DNA from: Thermoleophilia bacterium
GTDB taxonomy: Bacteria; Actinomycetota; Thermoleophilia; BMS3ABIN01
Assembly (NCBI GenBank): GCA_020053595.1
Contig: JAGVMV010000028.1
Location: 1 to 64,000, forward strand
Direction of reading: 5' to 3'
Length of the DNA stretch: 64,000 nucleotides
Both the position numbers and the translations under genes were made by a program. Below the pieces are notes generated by a model. The model worked only from the letters and a program-made list of their open reading frames with translations, had not been told where the DNA came from and did not search any database. Every line of letters starts with the position of its first letter. Position 1 is the stretch's first letter. Below are positions 43,421-53,170 of this stretch, in pieces.

Positions 43421-44569
43421 TTATGCCCTCTCGGGTTCATCTTTGTCAAGAGAAACCAGGTCGTAGTGACTTTCGCCGAGACCGATTTTCGCACCATGCC
43501 GGAGCTGGGCGGTGGCGTCAATGCCCTTGTGGACGCTGCCGAACTTGTCCGGGCTGGCCATGCCCGCCTCATCCAGGGCGCTCATGGCGCTGCCGTGGAC
43601 CTGGTTGACCAGATCCAGCGAGGCCGCGTCGATGGATACCGGGTCAAGGGATGCGGCGATGCCGATATTGGGCACGATGGCGTTATCGCTCCAGCCGAGG
43701 CAGTCGCAGTCCGGAGTGACGTCGATGATGAAGTTGAGGGCGGCGAACTTGCCCTGTTTATCGTGCAGGGCGGCGGCGGCGTATTCGACCATTTTCTGCT
43801 GGACGATGGCCGGGTCGGACTTCCAGCTGATGCTGATAGCCCCGGTGAAGCAGGTGGCGACACATTCGCCACAGCCGATGCAGGCCTCCTCGTCGATCAG
43901 GGCCACTTTGTGGGCCTGGCCTTCGGCGCCGGCGGTCATCATGATCGCCTTCACCGGGCACCATTTATAACAGCGGGCGCAGCCGTCGCACCGGTCAGCG
44001 GCGACCTCGGGGTGGACGTCTGAGTGCATCATCTGCTTTCCGGAACGCGCACCGAAACCCATGCCGATGTTCTTCAGGGCCCCCCCGAAACCGCAGATCA
44101 TATGGCCCTTGAAGTGGGCTACGGAGATGATGGCATCGGCGTCCAGCGCCGCCGGGGCTATCTTGGCCTCGCTGAAATGGTCGCCGTTTACCGGCACGGT
44201 GCGATAATCGAATCCCAGCAGTCCGTCGGCGATGACGATCGGGGCGCCGGTGACCTCGTAGCCGAAACCGTTCTCGAGTGCGGTGATCATGTGATCGCGC
44301 GAGTTCTGGCGGCCGCCGGCATACAGCGTGTTGGCATCGGTAAGGAAAGGCCGGCCGCCCAGCCGTTTAACCTCTTCCACCACCACGCGCACATACTGAG
44401 GGCGCAGGTAGGTGACGTTGCCCTGTTCACCGAAACTTGTCTTGATGGCGACCAGGTCGTCTTCGTTGACGATCCGGCCGAGGTCGAGATTTTTTAGCAG
44501 CCGGTGATATTTGGTCAGGTTGCGCTCACGGCTGTCGGCGCGGCTGGAAATAAAGTAAACCTTTGACAT
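43421..44569 (-). CDS. DUF362 iron-sulphur protein
   Basis: A 382-residue protein of the DUF362 family. The N-terminal two thirds contain the family core (VAIKTSFGEQGNVTYLRP, AVAHFKGH-like ISVAHFKGHMICGFGG). Two ferredoxin-type motifs follow: CDGCARCYKWCP and CIGCGECVATCF. The family is common in anaerobes, but its reaction is unknown. It lies 39 bases upstream of the ferredoxin gene on the same strand. Confidence 0.9.
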   Translation of the reverse strand: MSKVYFISSRADSRERNLTKYHRLLKNLDLGRIVNEDDLVAIKTSFGEQGNVTYLRPQYVRVVVEEVKRLGGRPFLTDANTLYAGGRQNSRDHMITALENGFGYEVTGAPIVIADGLLGFDYRTVPVNGDHFSEAKIAPAALDADAIISVAHFKGHMICGFGGALKNIGMGFGARSGKQMMHSDVHPEVAADRCDGCARCYKWCPVKAIMMTAGAEGQAHKVALIDEEACIGCGECVATCFTGAISISWKSDPAIVQQKMVEYAAAALHDKQGKFAALNFIIDVTPDCDCLGWSDNAIVPNIGIAASLDPVSIDAASLDLVNQVHGSAMSALDEAGMASPDKFGSVHKGIDATAQLRHGAKIGLGESHYDLVSLDKDEPERA

Positions 44570-44608
44570 GCCTACCTATTTAAGTTGTAGTTTTGGCAAA
44601 GACACATT

Positions 44609-45595
44609 TTATTGTATGTTTTTGGCCTTATCAGCCAGGCCATCCAGTGCCAGGCAGGCGGCGCCGAGCATCCCGGCGTCAGGTCCGAACGCTGCCGGCA
44701 CGACCTTAACAATGTCGCGGTTGGGTCTGAGGCCTCGGCTCAACAGTATCTGGCGGGCCGGGCCCAGTATCATCTCTCCGGCCCGGATCAGGCCACCACC
44801 GACAACAAAGACTTCCGGGTTGAAGATATTCACCAGACTGGTCATGCCCACGCCTGTGTAGAAGCCTATTTTCTTATATACCGCCAACGCCGCCGGATCA
44901 CCCTCTTCGGCCAGGCGTGACAGCAGGGCGCCGTCGAGGTTCTCGCCGGCAGCAGCTGCCTGCCCCAGGGTCGAATCCGGCTGCTCGCCGGCTGCCTCGG
45001 CGGCATATCGCGCCAGTGCCGTGCCCGAGGCCATGGCCTCGAAACAGCCATAGTTCTCACAGGCGCCCTGGCAGCGGGGACCGTTGGCGTCGATGACCAT
45101 GTGTCCCAGTTCCGCGGCGCTGCCGATGGCGCCGCGGTAAATTTGCCCATCGATGATAATGCCACCGCCGATGCCCGTGCCCATGGTTATCATGATGACC
45201 TGCCTGGCACCTTTGGCGGCGCCTGTCCGCACTTCGGCCAGCGCGGCTACATTGGCGTCGTTGTCAATGAAGACCGGCAGCCCCAGCTCGCCAGTCATAA
45301 AATCCACGAAATCGAAGTCAGCCAGGGGGACATTAACCGACATGATCGCCCGTCCGCGTTTCTGGTCAATCATCGATGGTATACCAAAGCCGACCGAGGC
45401 AACCGGGGCGGGAGCGCGGGAGGATAAATCGTGAACCATGGAAAGGATACCGGCCAGCAGGTCCGCCTGGCTGGCGGCGGGCGTTTTCATTCTGACGGAG
45501 TCGACAACCTCGAGGTGGCCGTCGACCAGCCCGGCGGTCATGTTGGTGCCACCCAGGTCGAAGCCGATGACGAGTTTTTCCGGATTTGGGGCCAT
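44609..45595 (-). CDS. ROK-family sugar kinase (glucokinase-like)
   Basis: A 328-residue kinase starting at the ATG at 45595, with GGAGAG 6 bases upstream. The ATP-binding loop is IGFDLGGTNMTAGL, the catalytic Asp lies in VFIDNDANVAALAE, and the ROK zinc region is CQGACENYGCFEAMASG, with one Cys of the usual CxCGxxGC pattern changed. It probably phosphorylates glucose or a related sugar. It is divergent from the DUF5658 gene. Confidence 0.9.
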   Translation of the reverse strand: MAPNPEKLVIGFDLGGTNMTAGLVDGHLEVVDSVRMKTPAASQADLLAGILSMVHDLSSRAPAPVASVGFGIPSMIDQKRGRAIMSVNVPLADFDFVDFMTGELGLPVFIDNDANVAALAEVRTGAAKGARQVIMITMGTGIGGGIIIDGQIYRGAIGSAAELGHMVIDANGPRCQGACENYGCFEAMASGTALARYAAEAAGEQPDSTLGQAAAAGENLDGALLSRLAEEGDPAALAVYKKIGFYTGVGMTSLVNIFNPEVFVVGGGLIRAGEMILGPARQILLSRGLRPNRDIVKVVPAAFGPDAGMLGAACLALDGLADKAKNIQ

Positions 45596-45639
45596 AATTG
45601 CTCTCCGCGCCCGAGAGTATATCACGAGAAAATCTTAAG

Positions 45640-45655
45640 ATACCCACATGGGTAT
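45640..45655. promoter_or_regulatory. small palindrome in a divergent promoter
   Basis: ATACCC-ACAT-GGGTAT, between the ROK kinase and DUF5658 genes. The ATACC/GGTAT arms echo the larger palindrome at 34217-34243. Confidence 0.35.
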
Positions 45656-45726
45656 TGAAAAAGTACCTTCGGAAATGGTTCAATAAGTTAACCTTATCTT
45701 GCCTGGGGAGGCGGACTGGAGTAAAT

Positions 45727-46263
45727 GTGACTGACATAATGGTCTGTACCGCAGACGCTTCAAACCGTTCCCGTTGCAGTTCAGGCTGCAGCAACTGCAA
45801 TTATCTGATGACCGACCGGCGCGGGCAACAATTAAAAACTATCCGTTGGTCACACTCCGAAGATCGCCGGATCATGAGTAACTGGTTTCCCTCGAACTAC
45901 GAACTGGCCGGCGCCGGTTTTTCCTCAACCAGCCAGCGGCCATTTTTTCGTGATGTAACCCTGGCCGAGTCTTTTCCCCTGTTACTGGCGCTTATGCTGG
46001 TTTCATTCAACCTGTTCGATTCCCTACTTACCGCACGGGCTCTCTCCATGGGCTTTACGGAGGCAAACCCGGTGATGGCCGGCCTGTTTAACATGAGCCT
46101 GCCCATGGGCATGTTTTTCAAGTCGGTCATCGTCGGGACCGGAGCCCTGGTGCTCTGGAAGTTCCGTCATTTGCCGGTAGCCAGGCGTGGGATGACCGCG
46201 GTCACGGGCTGCTATGGCGCCGTCATCCTTTATCACCTGTATTTTCAGATGCTGGTGATCTAG
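45727..46263 (+). CDS. DUF5658 membrane protein with Cys-rich N-terminus
   Basis: A 178-residue protein starting with GTG at 45727 (GGAG 5 bases upstream). The N-terminal 50 residues hold a Cys cluster (CSSGCSNCNY) that could bind metal. The rest matches DUF5658: FNLFDSLLTARALSMGFTEA, NPVMAGL, FFKSVIVG and YHLYFQMLVI, with three to four transmembrane segments. Function unknown. A terminator follows at 46293. Confidence 0.75.
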   Translation: MTDIMVCTADASNRSRCSSGCSNCNYLMTDRRGQQLKTIRWSHSEDRRIMSNWFPSNYELAGAGFSSTSQRPFFRDVTLAESFPLLLALMLVSFNLFDSLLTARALSMGFTEANPVMAGLFNMSLPMGMFFKSVIVGTGALVLWKFRHLPVARRGMTAVTGCYGAVILYHLYFQMLVI

Positions 46264-46292
46264 GGCCGCCGGGTGACACCTTCAGGCTTTTT

Positions 46293-46317
46293 AAACCGCC
46301 GGTAGCCCGGCGGTTTT
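46293..46317 (+). terminator. intrinsic terminator
   Basis: AAACCGCCGG (46293-46302) pairs perfectly with CCGGCGGTTT (46307-46316) around TAGC, followed by TTCATT. It ends the DUF5658 transcript. Confidence 0.8.
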
Positions 46318-46383
46318 CATTATTCCAGGTGATTTTTTGTTATAGTTTTCCAGGCTTGCGCGAAGCTGCCAGCCAGCTTTCTG

Positions 46384-47529
46384 GTGATAAAAACCGCAAC
46401 TGTATCGTTCCTCGAATTGGATGATCATCTAAAACCCGGGCAGAAACCATACACTCGCTATAAGAGTTCACGTCTGCGTTCCAAAAAACCACTGCAGAGC
46501 GGTCCGGGACGCGGGCAGGCGGAATCACCTGGTCAGCTCGAGGAGCTTGGTGATACGCCGGGATCAGGGGAGCCGCCGTCAGGCCGGCCGCCTGCCCGGG
46601 CCTCGGGAAAGAGGGGGCGCCGGAGCTGGGGCAAAGGAATAGGTTACACGCTACTGTTCCTGCTGATCGCGATCCTCGTCCTGGCCGGGATCTCTTATTG
46701 GCGGCTCGACCGGGCAGTGAAGGCAAGCAACGACAAAGTGCCTGCCGACATGCTTTTGGCGCTCAAGAAACCGCCGGGTGATATCTCCTCGACACCCGTG
46801 AACATCCTGTTCCTGGGTAGCGACCAGCGGCCGGGTGAGAATTCCCGGGCAGATACCATAATGCTGATGCGGGTGAACGGCCAGAAAAAGACCATTTCGC
46901 AGCTCTCGATACCACGGGATACGCTCGTTGACATACCAGGGTATGGTGAGGATAAGATCAACGCCGCCTATGCCTGGGGCGGCCCGGCCCTGATGGCCAA
47001 GACGGTCGAGGGACTGACCGGTTTGCCCATTCACCATTATGTCGAACTGGATTTCTCCGGTTTCCCCGCGATTGTCGACACCCTCGGCGGCGTTGACATC
47101 GATGTCCCCAAAACCATCGACTCACAATATCCCCAGGGACTCGACTGGACCCAGGTTCATTTCGATGCCGGGCCGCAGCACATGAGCGGCGAGCGGGCGC
47201 TGGTTTACGTGCGGGTTCGCTATTCCGACGATGATTTCCAGCGCATGGGCCGGCAGCAGCAGTTTGTCGAAGCACTGCAGAAAAAGGCAAGCAATCCCAT
47301 TAACCTGGCCCGGATGCCATTGATGGCCCCGGACGTAGTCGCTAACATGACTACCGATATATCAACCAACGACCTGCTGCGGCTGGGCTGGATCAAGTCC
47401 CGCACGACGGCCGGGAACAACCGCAAGTTTGTCATGGTCGGCACCGGTCAGGATATCGGCGGCATCTCCTACGTGGTGCTTGACGAAGACGCCAGTCAGA
47501 CTCTTATTCGGGATTTTCTGTCCAGTTGA
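46384..47529 (+). CDS. LytR-CpsA-Psr (LCP) family ligase
   Basis: A protein of 381 residues from a GTG. A cytoplasmic Pro/Gly/Arg-rich region of about 80 residues precedes a membrane helix (YTLLFLLIAILVLAGISYW) and the extracellular LCP domain: NILFLGSDQR, ADTIMLMRVN, SIPRDTLVDIPGYG, KINAAYAWGG and the ALVYVRVRY-D motif. LCP enzymes move polysaccharide or teichoic-type polymers from undecaprenyl-phosphate carriers to peptidoglycan. It opens the polysaccharide locus and is the likely final ligase. Confidence 0.93.
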   Translation: MIKTATVSFLELDDHLKPGQKPYTRYKSSRLRSKKPLQSGPGRGQAESPGQLEELGDTPGSGEPPSGRPPARASGKRGRRSWGKGIGYTLLFLLIAILVLAGISYWRLDRAVKASNDKVPADMLLALKKPPGDISSTPVNILFLGSDQRPGENSRADTIMLMRVNGQKKTISQLSIPRDTLVDIPGYGEDKINAAYAWGGPALMAKTVEGLTGLPIHHYVELDFSGFPAIVDTLGGVDIDVPKTIDSQYPQGLDWTQVHFDAGPQHMSGERALVYVRVRYSDDDFQRMGRQQQFVEALQKKASNPINLARMPLMAPDVVANMTTDISTNDLLRLGWIKSRTTAGNNRKFVMVGTGQDIGGISYVVLDEDASQTLIRDFLSS

Positions 47530-47611
47530 TCCGGGTCGGCATTGCGGCCGGATCTTCGTGCCGGGACATCTTTGTGGAATTCAGCGGTGGGTAAAGCTAG
47601 AATAGCTTGAT

Positions 47612-48727
47612 ATGCGCATAGGAGTAGATCTTTCAGCAATTCAGTCCACCAAGAGCGGTGTGGACTGGTACACTCATCGCGTAATTCAGGAAATGATGGA
47701 TCTCCTGGCCCCCGATGAGCAGCTCTGCATGTTCAGTAACCGGGAGACCGGTTTCGAGTCCGAGGCCGCCGTCAGGCCCAATGTGAGTGTGTTCCGCAGC
47801 AGCTTTACCTATCAGGAACCCTGGCGCCAGTTTGTGCTGCCTTTGCTGCTGCGGCAGCATCGCATCGATGTCTGTTTCTTCACAAACTTTGTTTTGTCGA
47901 TCGCCGCTTCCTGTCCCATGGTGCTGACGATCCATGACCTTTCTTTCAGGTTGTTCCCGAGGACTCACTCATTGCGTAATGTAATCTGGGCTCGCAGCCT
48001 GGTGCCGGTTTCCACGCGCCGCAGCAGCCACATCATCGCCGTATCCAACAACACCAAGCTGGACCTGGTGCGGGTGATGAATGTCCCCAGCAACAAGATC
48101 ACCGTTGTGCACGAGGGCGCGCCGGACGAGTTCAATCCTGAACCGACGGCGGATGACGAGGAGGCCATGGCTCACTATGGCCTGATCAAACCCTATGTGC
48201 TTTTCGTGGGTACTTTGGAGCCGCGCAAGAATCTCAACTTTCTGATCAGGAGTTTCGACCAGGTCGCCAAGGCCAGGCCCGACGTTCACCTGGTTCTTTC
48301 GGGGCGCCGGGGGTGGATGGCCCAGGCGATCTTCGATGAGCTGGAGCGCCGCGACCTGCTGGGCCGGGTACATATCACGGGCTACGTGCGTGAGCGCTAC
48401 CTGCCGGCTCTCTACCGCCAGGCCTCAGCCTTTGTTTATCCATCGCTTTACGAAGGATTCGGATTGCCGCCGCTGGAGGCGATGTCTTCGGGAACGCCGG
48501 TCATCGTTTCCAGAAGTTCGTCGCTGCCGGAAGTTGTAGGCGACGCCGGGCTTTACGTGAACCCACTCGACACGGCTGAACTCTCCAAGGCCATGGAAAG
48601 CATCCTCAGCGATCCGGAGCTTGCTGCCAGCTTGCGGGAAAAGGGGTTGCAGCGTGCCGCCCAGTTCAGCTGGAAGAAAGCGGCTCAGCAGACGCTGGAG
48701 ATTCTTCGCGACGCCGCACGTGTCTGA
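47612..48727 (+). CDS. GT4 glycosyltransferase
   Basis: A 371-residue GT-B enzyme resembling mannosyltransferases of surface polysaccharide loci. Features are [14 protein letters not shown] at the acceptor side, [14 protein letters not shown] at the linker, and the donor-site motif [18 protein letters not shown]. It overlaps the start of the O-antigen ligase gene by 8 bases, so they are coupled. It is closely similar in design to the minus-strand gene at 50492-51616. Confidence 0.92.
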   Translation: MRIGVDLSAIQSTKSGVDWYTHRVIQEMMDLLAPDEQLCMFSNRETGFESEAAVRPNVSVFRSSFTYQEPWRQFVLPLLLRQHRIDVCFFTNFVLSIAASCPMVLTIHDLSFRLFPRTHSLRNVIWARSLVPVSTRRSSHIIAVSNNTKLDLVRVMNVPSNKITVVHEGAPDEFNPEPTADDEEAMAHYGLIKPYVLFVGTLEPRKNLNFLIRSFDQVAKARPDVHLVLSGRRGWMAQAIFDELERRDLLGRVHITGYVRERYLPALYRQASAFVYPSLYEGFGLPPLEAMSSGTPVIVSRSSSLPEVVGDAGLYVNPLDTAELSKAMESILSDPELAASLREKGLQRAAQFSWKKAAQQTLEILRDAARV

Positions 48728-50474
48728 GACCCGCCTGGATATCCGTTCGCGGCTGGTGCTGGTCGCGGCCTGCCTGACCGTGCTGTTTACCGCTTTCGAG
48801 CTCAAGACACCGGTAATCTCGCTTGGACCCGTGAACTTCACAACTTCGGAGCTGGCCGCGGGATTCCTGATTATCGCCTCGCTGGTGTATGCCGCCGCCA
48901 ATCTGTCCTGGTATCTCTCGAGGCGGGCGCTGGATGTTGCCGTGCTTCTCTTCCTGTTGGTCAATTTTCTCTCCGCGGCGCTGGTCGCCGATGACAAGCC
49001 CGGTGCTTTCAAATTTGCCCTGCGCATGACTTACGCCGCCCTGGTTTACCTGGCTGTATCGCGATTGCCGGCGCGCATTCGATCCTGGTTGTGGTTGGCT
49101 GGCGGCGTGACTGCCGCCTTGATAATAGTCACTGTCATCGGGCTTCTGGAAAATTTTATCTCAGCCGTACAATGGCCTGATCTGCTCGAACCGTTCCAGG
49201 AAGGTGTGATCACTTTCGGAACTTTTTATAATGTCCGGGTCTCGGCGACGCTGCCGTTCCCGACGGTTTTTTCCATGTTCCTCGAGCTGGCTTTGCCCCT
49301 TTCGCTCGCTTTGGGGCTTTGGCTCGCGGGCAGCCAGGCGCGGCGTGGCAGACGGCTGTGGCTGGAGGCCGCGACCGTTGTGTTGCTGGCCGCGGTTATG
49401 GCGTTGCAGGTGTTCACTTATACGCGAAGTGCATTGGTAGCCACGCCGGTGGCACTGCTCACTGGAGCCGCGCTGGCGGCTTTTTATGGCTACGGCCGAC
49501 GGGTCTGGATCTTTCTGGGGCTCGGGGTGATATTTCTGGTGGCAACAGTCGGCGTCTCGGTGTTATTCAGCAACAAGATGGCATCCCGTTTGGACTTGGC
49601 GGAGCAGGAGCGCCATTATGGCGCCGAATATACGCTGATCAGTTCGCCTGGTGAACTTACCCTGGGCCAGACTGGCACGGCTGGGATTCATATAAAAAAT
49701 ACAGGGTCGATCACCTGGACATCCGAGCCTGACGAGAAGGTTTCACTTGGCTATCGCTGGCTCACTTATCCGCAAAAAGAATACTATGAATTGCCATCGT
49801 ATATCATTACGGAAATGCCGCGGGTGGTGCCTCCAGGTGACGAAGTGGACCTGACGGCCGACTTCATGATTCCCGAGGAGAATGGCAGGTACGTCCTGGT
49901 TTACGAACTGTTCAAGACCCACGTAAGCTGGTTCTCCAGTGCCGGTGTACCACCTTTGATATTCCCCCTCGAATTTATCAATGGCAAGAGCAGGCCCCTC
50001 AAAATCAGTGAAAGCAGTGAGAGTTTCGAAGCCATCGAACCCGCGGTAGCCACATCGACCAGGAGCCAGCTCTGGCGGGCCGGGCTCAAGGTCTGGAAAG
50101 GCAACCTGGTCCTGGGAGTGGGCCCGGACCAGTTCCGCAAACGCTATAACGAGTATGAACCGGGCATCGAACACGACGAGCGGGTCCGGACCCATAATAT
50201 TTTTCTCGAGGCCGCGACCACTACCGGGATCGTGGGCCTCGCGGTGATGGTCTTCCTGCTTGTTCGAACGTTCACGGTCCAGTTCCGGCTGGTGCGGAAC
50301 CGCAGGCAGGAAGAGGGCGCACGCCTGGTCTCACTGGCGCTGATCATCGCGTCCATGGCATATGTCGTGCACGGGATGATGGACTGCTTCCTCTGGCAGA
50401 CAGGCGTGGCTTTCCTCTTCTTTGCCTATCTGGGGCTGACTTCCTGGCTGGACCATAAGTCTAAAATGGGGTAA
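48720..50474 (+). CDS. O-antigen ligase family protein with inserted Ig-like domain
   Basis: A 584-residue polytopic protein. The GTG at 48720 overlaps the previous stop region, as in coupled genes; the open frame extends upstream inside that gene. About twelve transmembrane helices are visible and the Wzy/WaaL signature is in the last third (NLVLGVGPDQFRKRY, RTHNIFLEAATTTGI). Between helices, residues about 300-425 form an extracellular beta domain (LGQTGTAGIHIKNTGSITW, VPPGDEVDLTADFMIP) resembling NBR1-type Ig-like domains. It would polymerise or ligate polysaccharide repeat units outside the membrane. Confidence 0.88.
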   Translation: MSETRLDIRSRLVLVAACLTVLFTAFELKTPVISLGPVNFTTSELAAGFLIIASLVYAAANLSWYLSRRALDVAVLLFLLVNFLSAALVADDKPGAFKFALRMTYAALVYLAVSRLPARIRSWLWLAGGVTAALIIVTVIGLLENFISAVQWPDLLEPFQEGVITFGTFYNVRVSATLPFPTVFSMFLELALPLSLALGLWLAGSQARRGRRLWLEAATVVLLAAVMALQVFTYTRSALVATPVALLTGAALAAFYGYGRRVWIFLGLGVIFLVATVGVSVLFSNKMASRLDLAEQERHYGAEYTLISSPGELTLGQTGTAGIHIKNTGSITWTSEPDEKVSLGYRWLTYPQKEYYELPSYIITEMPRVVPPGDEVDLTADFMIPEENGRYVLVYELFKTHVSWFSSAGVPPLIFPLEFINGKSRPLKISESSESFEAIEPAVATSTRSQLWRAGLKVWKGNLVLGVGPDQFRKRYNEYEPGIEHDERVRTHNIFLEAATTTGIVGLAVMVFLLVRTFTVQFRLVRNRRQEEGARLVSLALIIASMAYVVHGMMDCFLWQTGVAFLFFAYLGLTSWLDHKSKMG

Positions 50475-50491
50475 AAAAGTCTCGCTCGTGG

Positions 50492-51616
50492 TTACGAAGC
50501 GGCCGTCTTCAGCACTTCGAGCGTTTCTTTTGCCGTCTTCTCCCAGGTGAAGCCCGAGGCGCGTTTTTTACCGCGTTCGATCAGCAGGTTCCTGGTACCC
50601 GAATCCAGAGCCAGAAGTTCCATGGCAGCGGCGATCTCTTCGGCGCTTTCCGGATCGATGAGCGCCGCAGCCGGGCCGGCGACTTCCGGCAGCGATGAGC
50701 ACCTGGAGGTGATGACTGGAGTGGAGGCCGCCATTGCCTCGAGCACCGGCAGGCCGAATCCTTCATAAAACGAGGGGAAGACCAGGGCCGTTGAAAGCCG
50801 GTAAACGGCTGGCAGGTCTGCTTCGGGAATATAACCCGGGGTGATGACGGAACCAGCAGGCAAACGCATCAATTCACCGGAAAGACCGGGGTCGGCAAAG
50901 AGGCGGTTGCCCGCTCCCACGAGCACCAGTTTGAACTCACCCTTGATCTCATTCGGCAGCAAACCATAAGCCTGCACCAGTTTTCCCAGATTCTTGCGGG
51001 GCTCGAGGCTCGAAACTGAAAGAAAAAATTTCGGCGGCAGGCCGTGGCGCTGGCGGACTGCTTCCAGGTCCGCCTTCTTGATTCGCTTGCGGAAATAGGG
51101 CGCGACTCCCAGGTGTATGGCCGTCACCTTGGCCGGCGACACGCCCAGGTGGTCGACCAGGTCCTGCTTCGAGCTCTCCGAGTCTGTGATTACGGCGGTC
51201 GCCTGCTCGACAATCCTCGGTATGATGTTGCGGTAATAAAGCCCGAAGCTGCGGGAAAAATATTCGGGGAAAAGCAGGAATGACAGGTCGTGGATGGTAA
51301 CTACGCTAGAAGCCGGCGGATAAAGCGGCGCCAGGTTGGCGGGGCTGAAGAGGACGTCGACTCCCGCTTTTGCGGCCATGCGCCTAAGGACGGTCTGCTC
51401 CCAGACCATTCCCCGCAGGGGACCCCCGGCGGGGACAGGGCTGGCTGCGAGCGGCAGACCGGGTTCCATGCCCCGTCCTTCCCGGCCGGAAAAGACGGTG
51501 AAATTGATCTCTTCGGGAGCCAGGGCGCAGAGAGCGCGGGTAACCTCACGGGCGTAGTGCTGCACGCCGGTGAGCTGCCGGAAGAGTGAGCGGCCGTTGA
51601 TGCCAATCTGCAACAT
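50492..51616 (-). CDS. GT4 glycosyltransferase
   Basis: A 374-residue GT-B glycosyltransferase of the mannosyltransferase-like GT4 type. The start is IGINGRSLFRQLTGVQHYAR, the linker FLSVSSLEPRKNLG, and the donor-site motif FYEGFGLPVLEAMAASTPV. It converges on the O-antigen ligase with a 17-base gap and no clear terminator. It is transcribed opposite to its neighbours, so it may be separately expressed. Confidence 0.93.
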   Translation of the reverse strand: MLQIGINGRSLFRQLTGVQHYAREVTRALCALAPEEINFTVFSGREGRGMEPGLPLAASPVPAGGPLRGMVWEQTVLRRMAAKAGVDVLFSPANLAPLYPPASSVVTIHDLSFLLFPEYFSRSFGLYYRNIIPRIVEQATAVITDSESSKQDLVDHLGVSPAKVTAIHLGVAPYFRKRIKKADLEAVRQRHGLPPKFFLSVSSLEPRKNLGKLVQAYGLLPNEIKGEFKLVLVGAGNRLFADPGLSGELMRLPAGSVITPGYIPEADLPAVYRLSTALVFPSFYEGFGLPVLEAMAASTPVITSRCSSLPEVAGPAAALIDPESAEEIAAAMELLALDSGTRNLLIERGKKRASGFTWEKTAKETLEVLKTAAS

Positions 51617-51751
51617 GGGGCGATTTTAGCACTGCTGGCAGGGCGCCGACAAAGAACCGGTTTGTTCAATGGGGCGGCGCCGGTCTTCGGGAAGCGGCCG
51701 CGGCCTGTTAAAAAAGAGTAAAATGTCTAAAATAACCAGTAGGGAACCAAG

Positions 51752-53167
51752 TTGACAAAAGCGTCAAAATTTTTCACTTCTCATCGTTTTTCCCATTTCT
51801 CGCTGGTCGTGGCGGATATGCTGGGGGTCGCCGCCGGCTTCCGTCTGGCCTTCCTGATTTATATTCAATGGGGCGTGTTCTACGCCGGTGAGGCCGCGAC
51901 GCCTTCCTATAATTTTTATGCGGCGCTGGCCGTCGGCATCCTGCCCTTCTACTGGTTGCTGTTCAAACTGCATGGCCTGTACCGTTTCCGGCTGAACCTC
52001 AGCCTGCTCGAAGTTCTACCGGCGATCGTCTCGGCGGTGACCGAGGCGTCGATGGTGCTGCTGGCTATCACCATGTTCATCTTTCCCGTGGTTCACTATT
52101 CCCGAAATATCATCGTGATTTCCTGGGTCAGCACCATTGTTTGCGTCTCGACGGCGCGGCTGATTATTTACGCGCTGCAACGTTTTGGCCGCAGTCATGG
52201 CTGGTATGTCAAGAACACGCTGGTTCTGGGAGCGGGGAAGGTGGGGATCTCCTGCGCCGAAAAGATCAGGCGCAACCCGGAACTGGGCCTGCGTTTTGTG
52301 GGCTTTCTCGATGAACAGCCGTCGGAGCGCGCCACCGGGCAGGGCGATTACCCGGTTTTCGACGATTACGATAATCTGGAGGAGGTTCTCCGGCAACACA
52401 ACATCCAGCATATGCTGGTGGGGTTTTCCAGGGACCGTCACGATACGATAGTCGAACTTATGGAACGCTGTCGTCCCTACAATGTCGAGTTCACGATGGT
52501 GCCGCGGCTTTACGAGATATTCAGCGACAGTGTAGGTGTGGAGCACATCCGCGGGCTGCCGGTTCTGGGGCTCAAGCGCAGCAGCATCACCGGGCTGCAG
52601 GGGGTGGTCAAGCGGACGATGGATATCGTTATTTCACTGCTGGTGCTGATCGTGATGTCCCCTCTGCTTCTGCTGATAGCGATTGCAATCAGGCTGGACT
52701 CGCCGGGCCCCGTACTCTACAGACAGGTCAGGCTGGGCAAGAACGAACGGCCGTTCGAGATACTTAAATTCCGCTCCATGCGCCAGGACGCTGAAAAGGG
52801 AGAGCCCGGCTGGTCGACAGCCGGCGATATCCGCCGTACAAGAATGGGGCGGATAATCCGGCCGCTGGGAATCGATGAGCTGCCACAACTAATAAATGTT
52901 ATCAAGGGAGAGATGAGTCTGGTGGGACCGCGGCCGGAACGGCCCGAGCATGTGGAGCGCTTCGAGCGGGAGATAGCTGCCTACGCAAGCCGCCATCGTG
53001 TCCGGCCCGGACTGACCGGTTGGGCGCAGATTAACGGCTTGCGGGGCGACACGGACATCGTCGAGCGTGTCGAGCACGACATTTATTACATCGAGAACTG
53101 GAATCCCTGGCTGGACATCAAGATTTTGCTGAATACGGTTCTGAATTTCGTGGACCGCGACGCCTGA
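51752..53167 (+). CDS. polyprenyl-phosphate sugar phosphotransferase (WcaJ/WbaP-like)
   Basis: A 471-residue initiating enzyme that transfers a sugar phosphate to undecaprenyl phosphate. Four N-terminal helices, a cytoplasmic Rossmann-like domain (VLGAGKVGISCAEKI) and a fifth hairpin helix (VKRTMDIVISLLVLIVMSPLLLL) lead to the catalytic C-terminus: KFRSMRQDAE, DELPQLINVIKGEMSLVGPRP and PGLTGWAQINGLRG. The start is TTG with AGGGA 6 bases upstream. It starts assembly of the repeat unit for this locus. Confidence 0.95.
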   Translation: MTKASKFFTSHRFSHFSLVVADMLGVAAGFRLAFLIYIQWGVFYAGEAATPSYNFYAALAVGILPFYWLLFKLHGLYRFRLNLSLLEVLPAIVSAVTEASMVLLAITMFIFPVVHYSRNIIVISWVSTIVCVSTARLIIYALQRFGRSHGWYVKNTLVLGAGKVGISCAEKIRRNPELGLRFVGFLDEQPSERATGQGDYPVFDDYDNLEEVLRQHNIQHMLVGFSRDRHDTIVELMERCRPYNVEFTMVPRLYEIFSDSVGVEHIRGLPVLGLKRSSITGLQGVVKRTMDIVISLLVLIVMSPLLLLIAIAIRLDSPGPVLYRQVRLGKNERPFEILKFRSMRQDAEKGEPGWSTAGDIRRTRMGRIIRPLGIDELPQLINVIKGEMSLVGPRPERPEHVERFEREIAAYASRHRVRPGLTGWAQINGLRGDTDIVERVEHDIYYIENWNPWLDIKILLNTVLNFVDRDA

Positions 53168-53170
53168 GCT

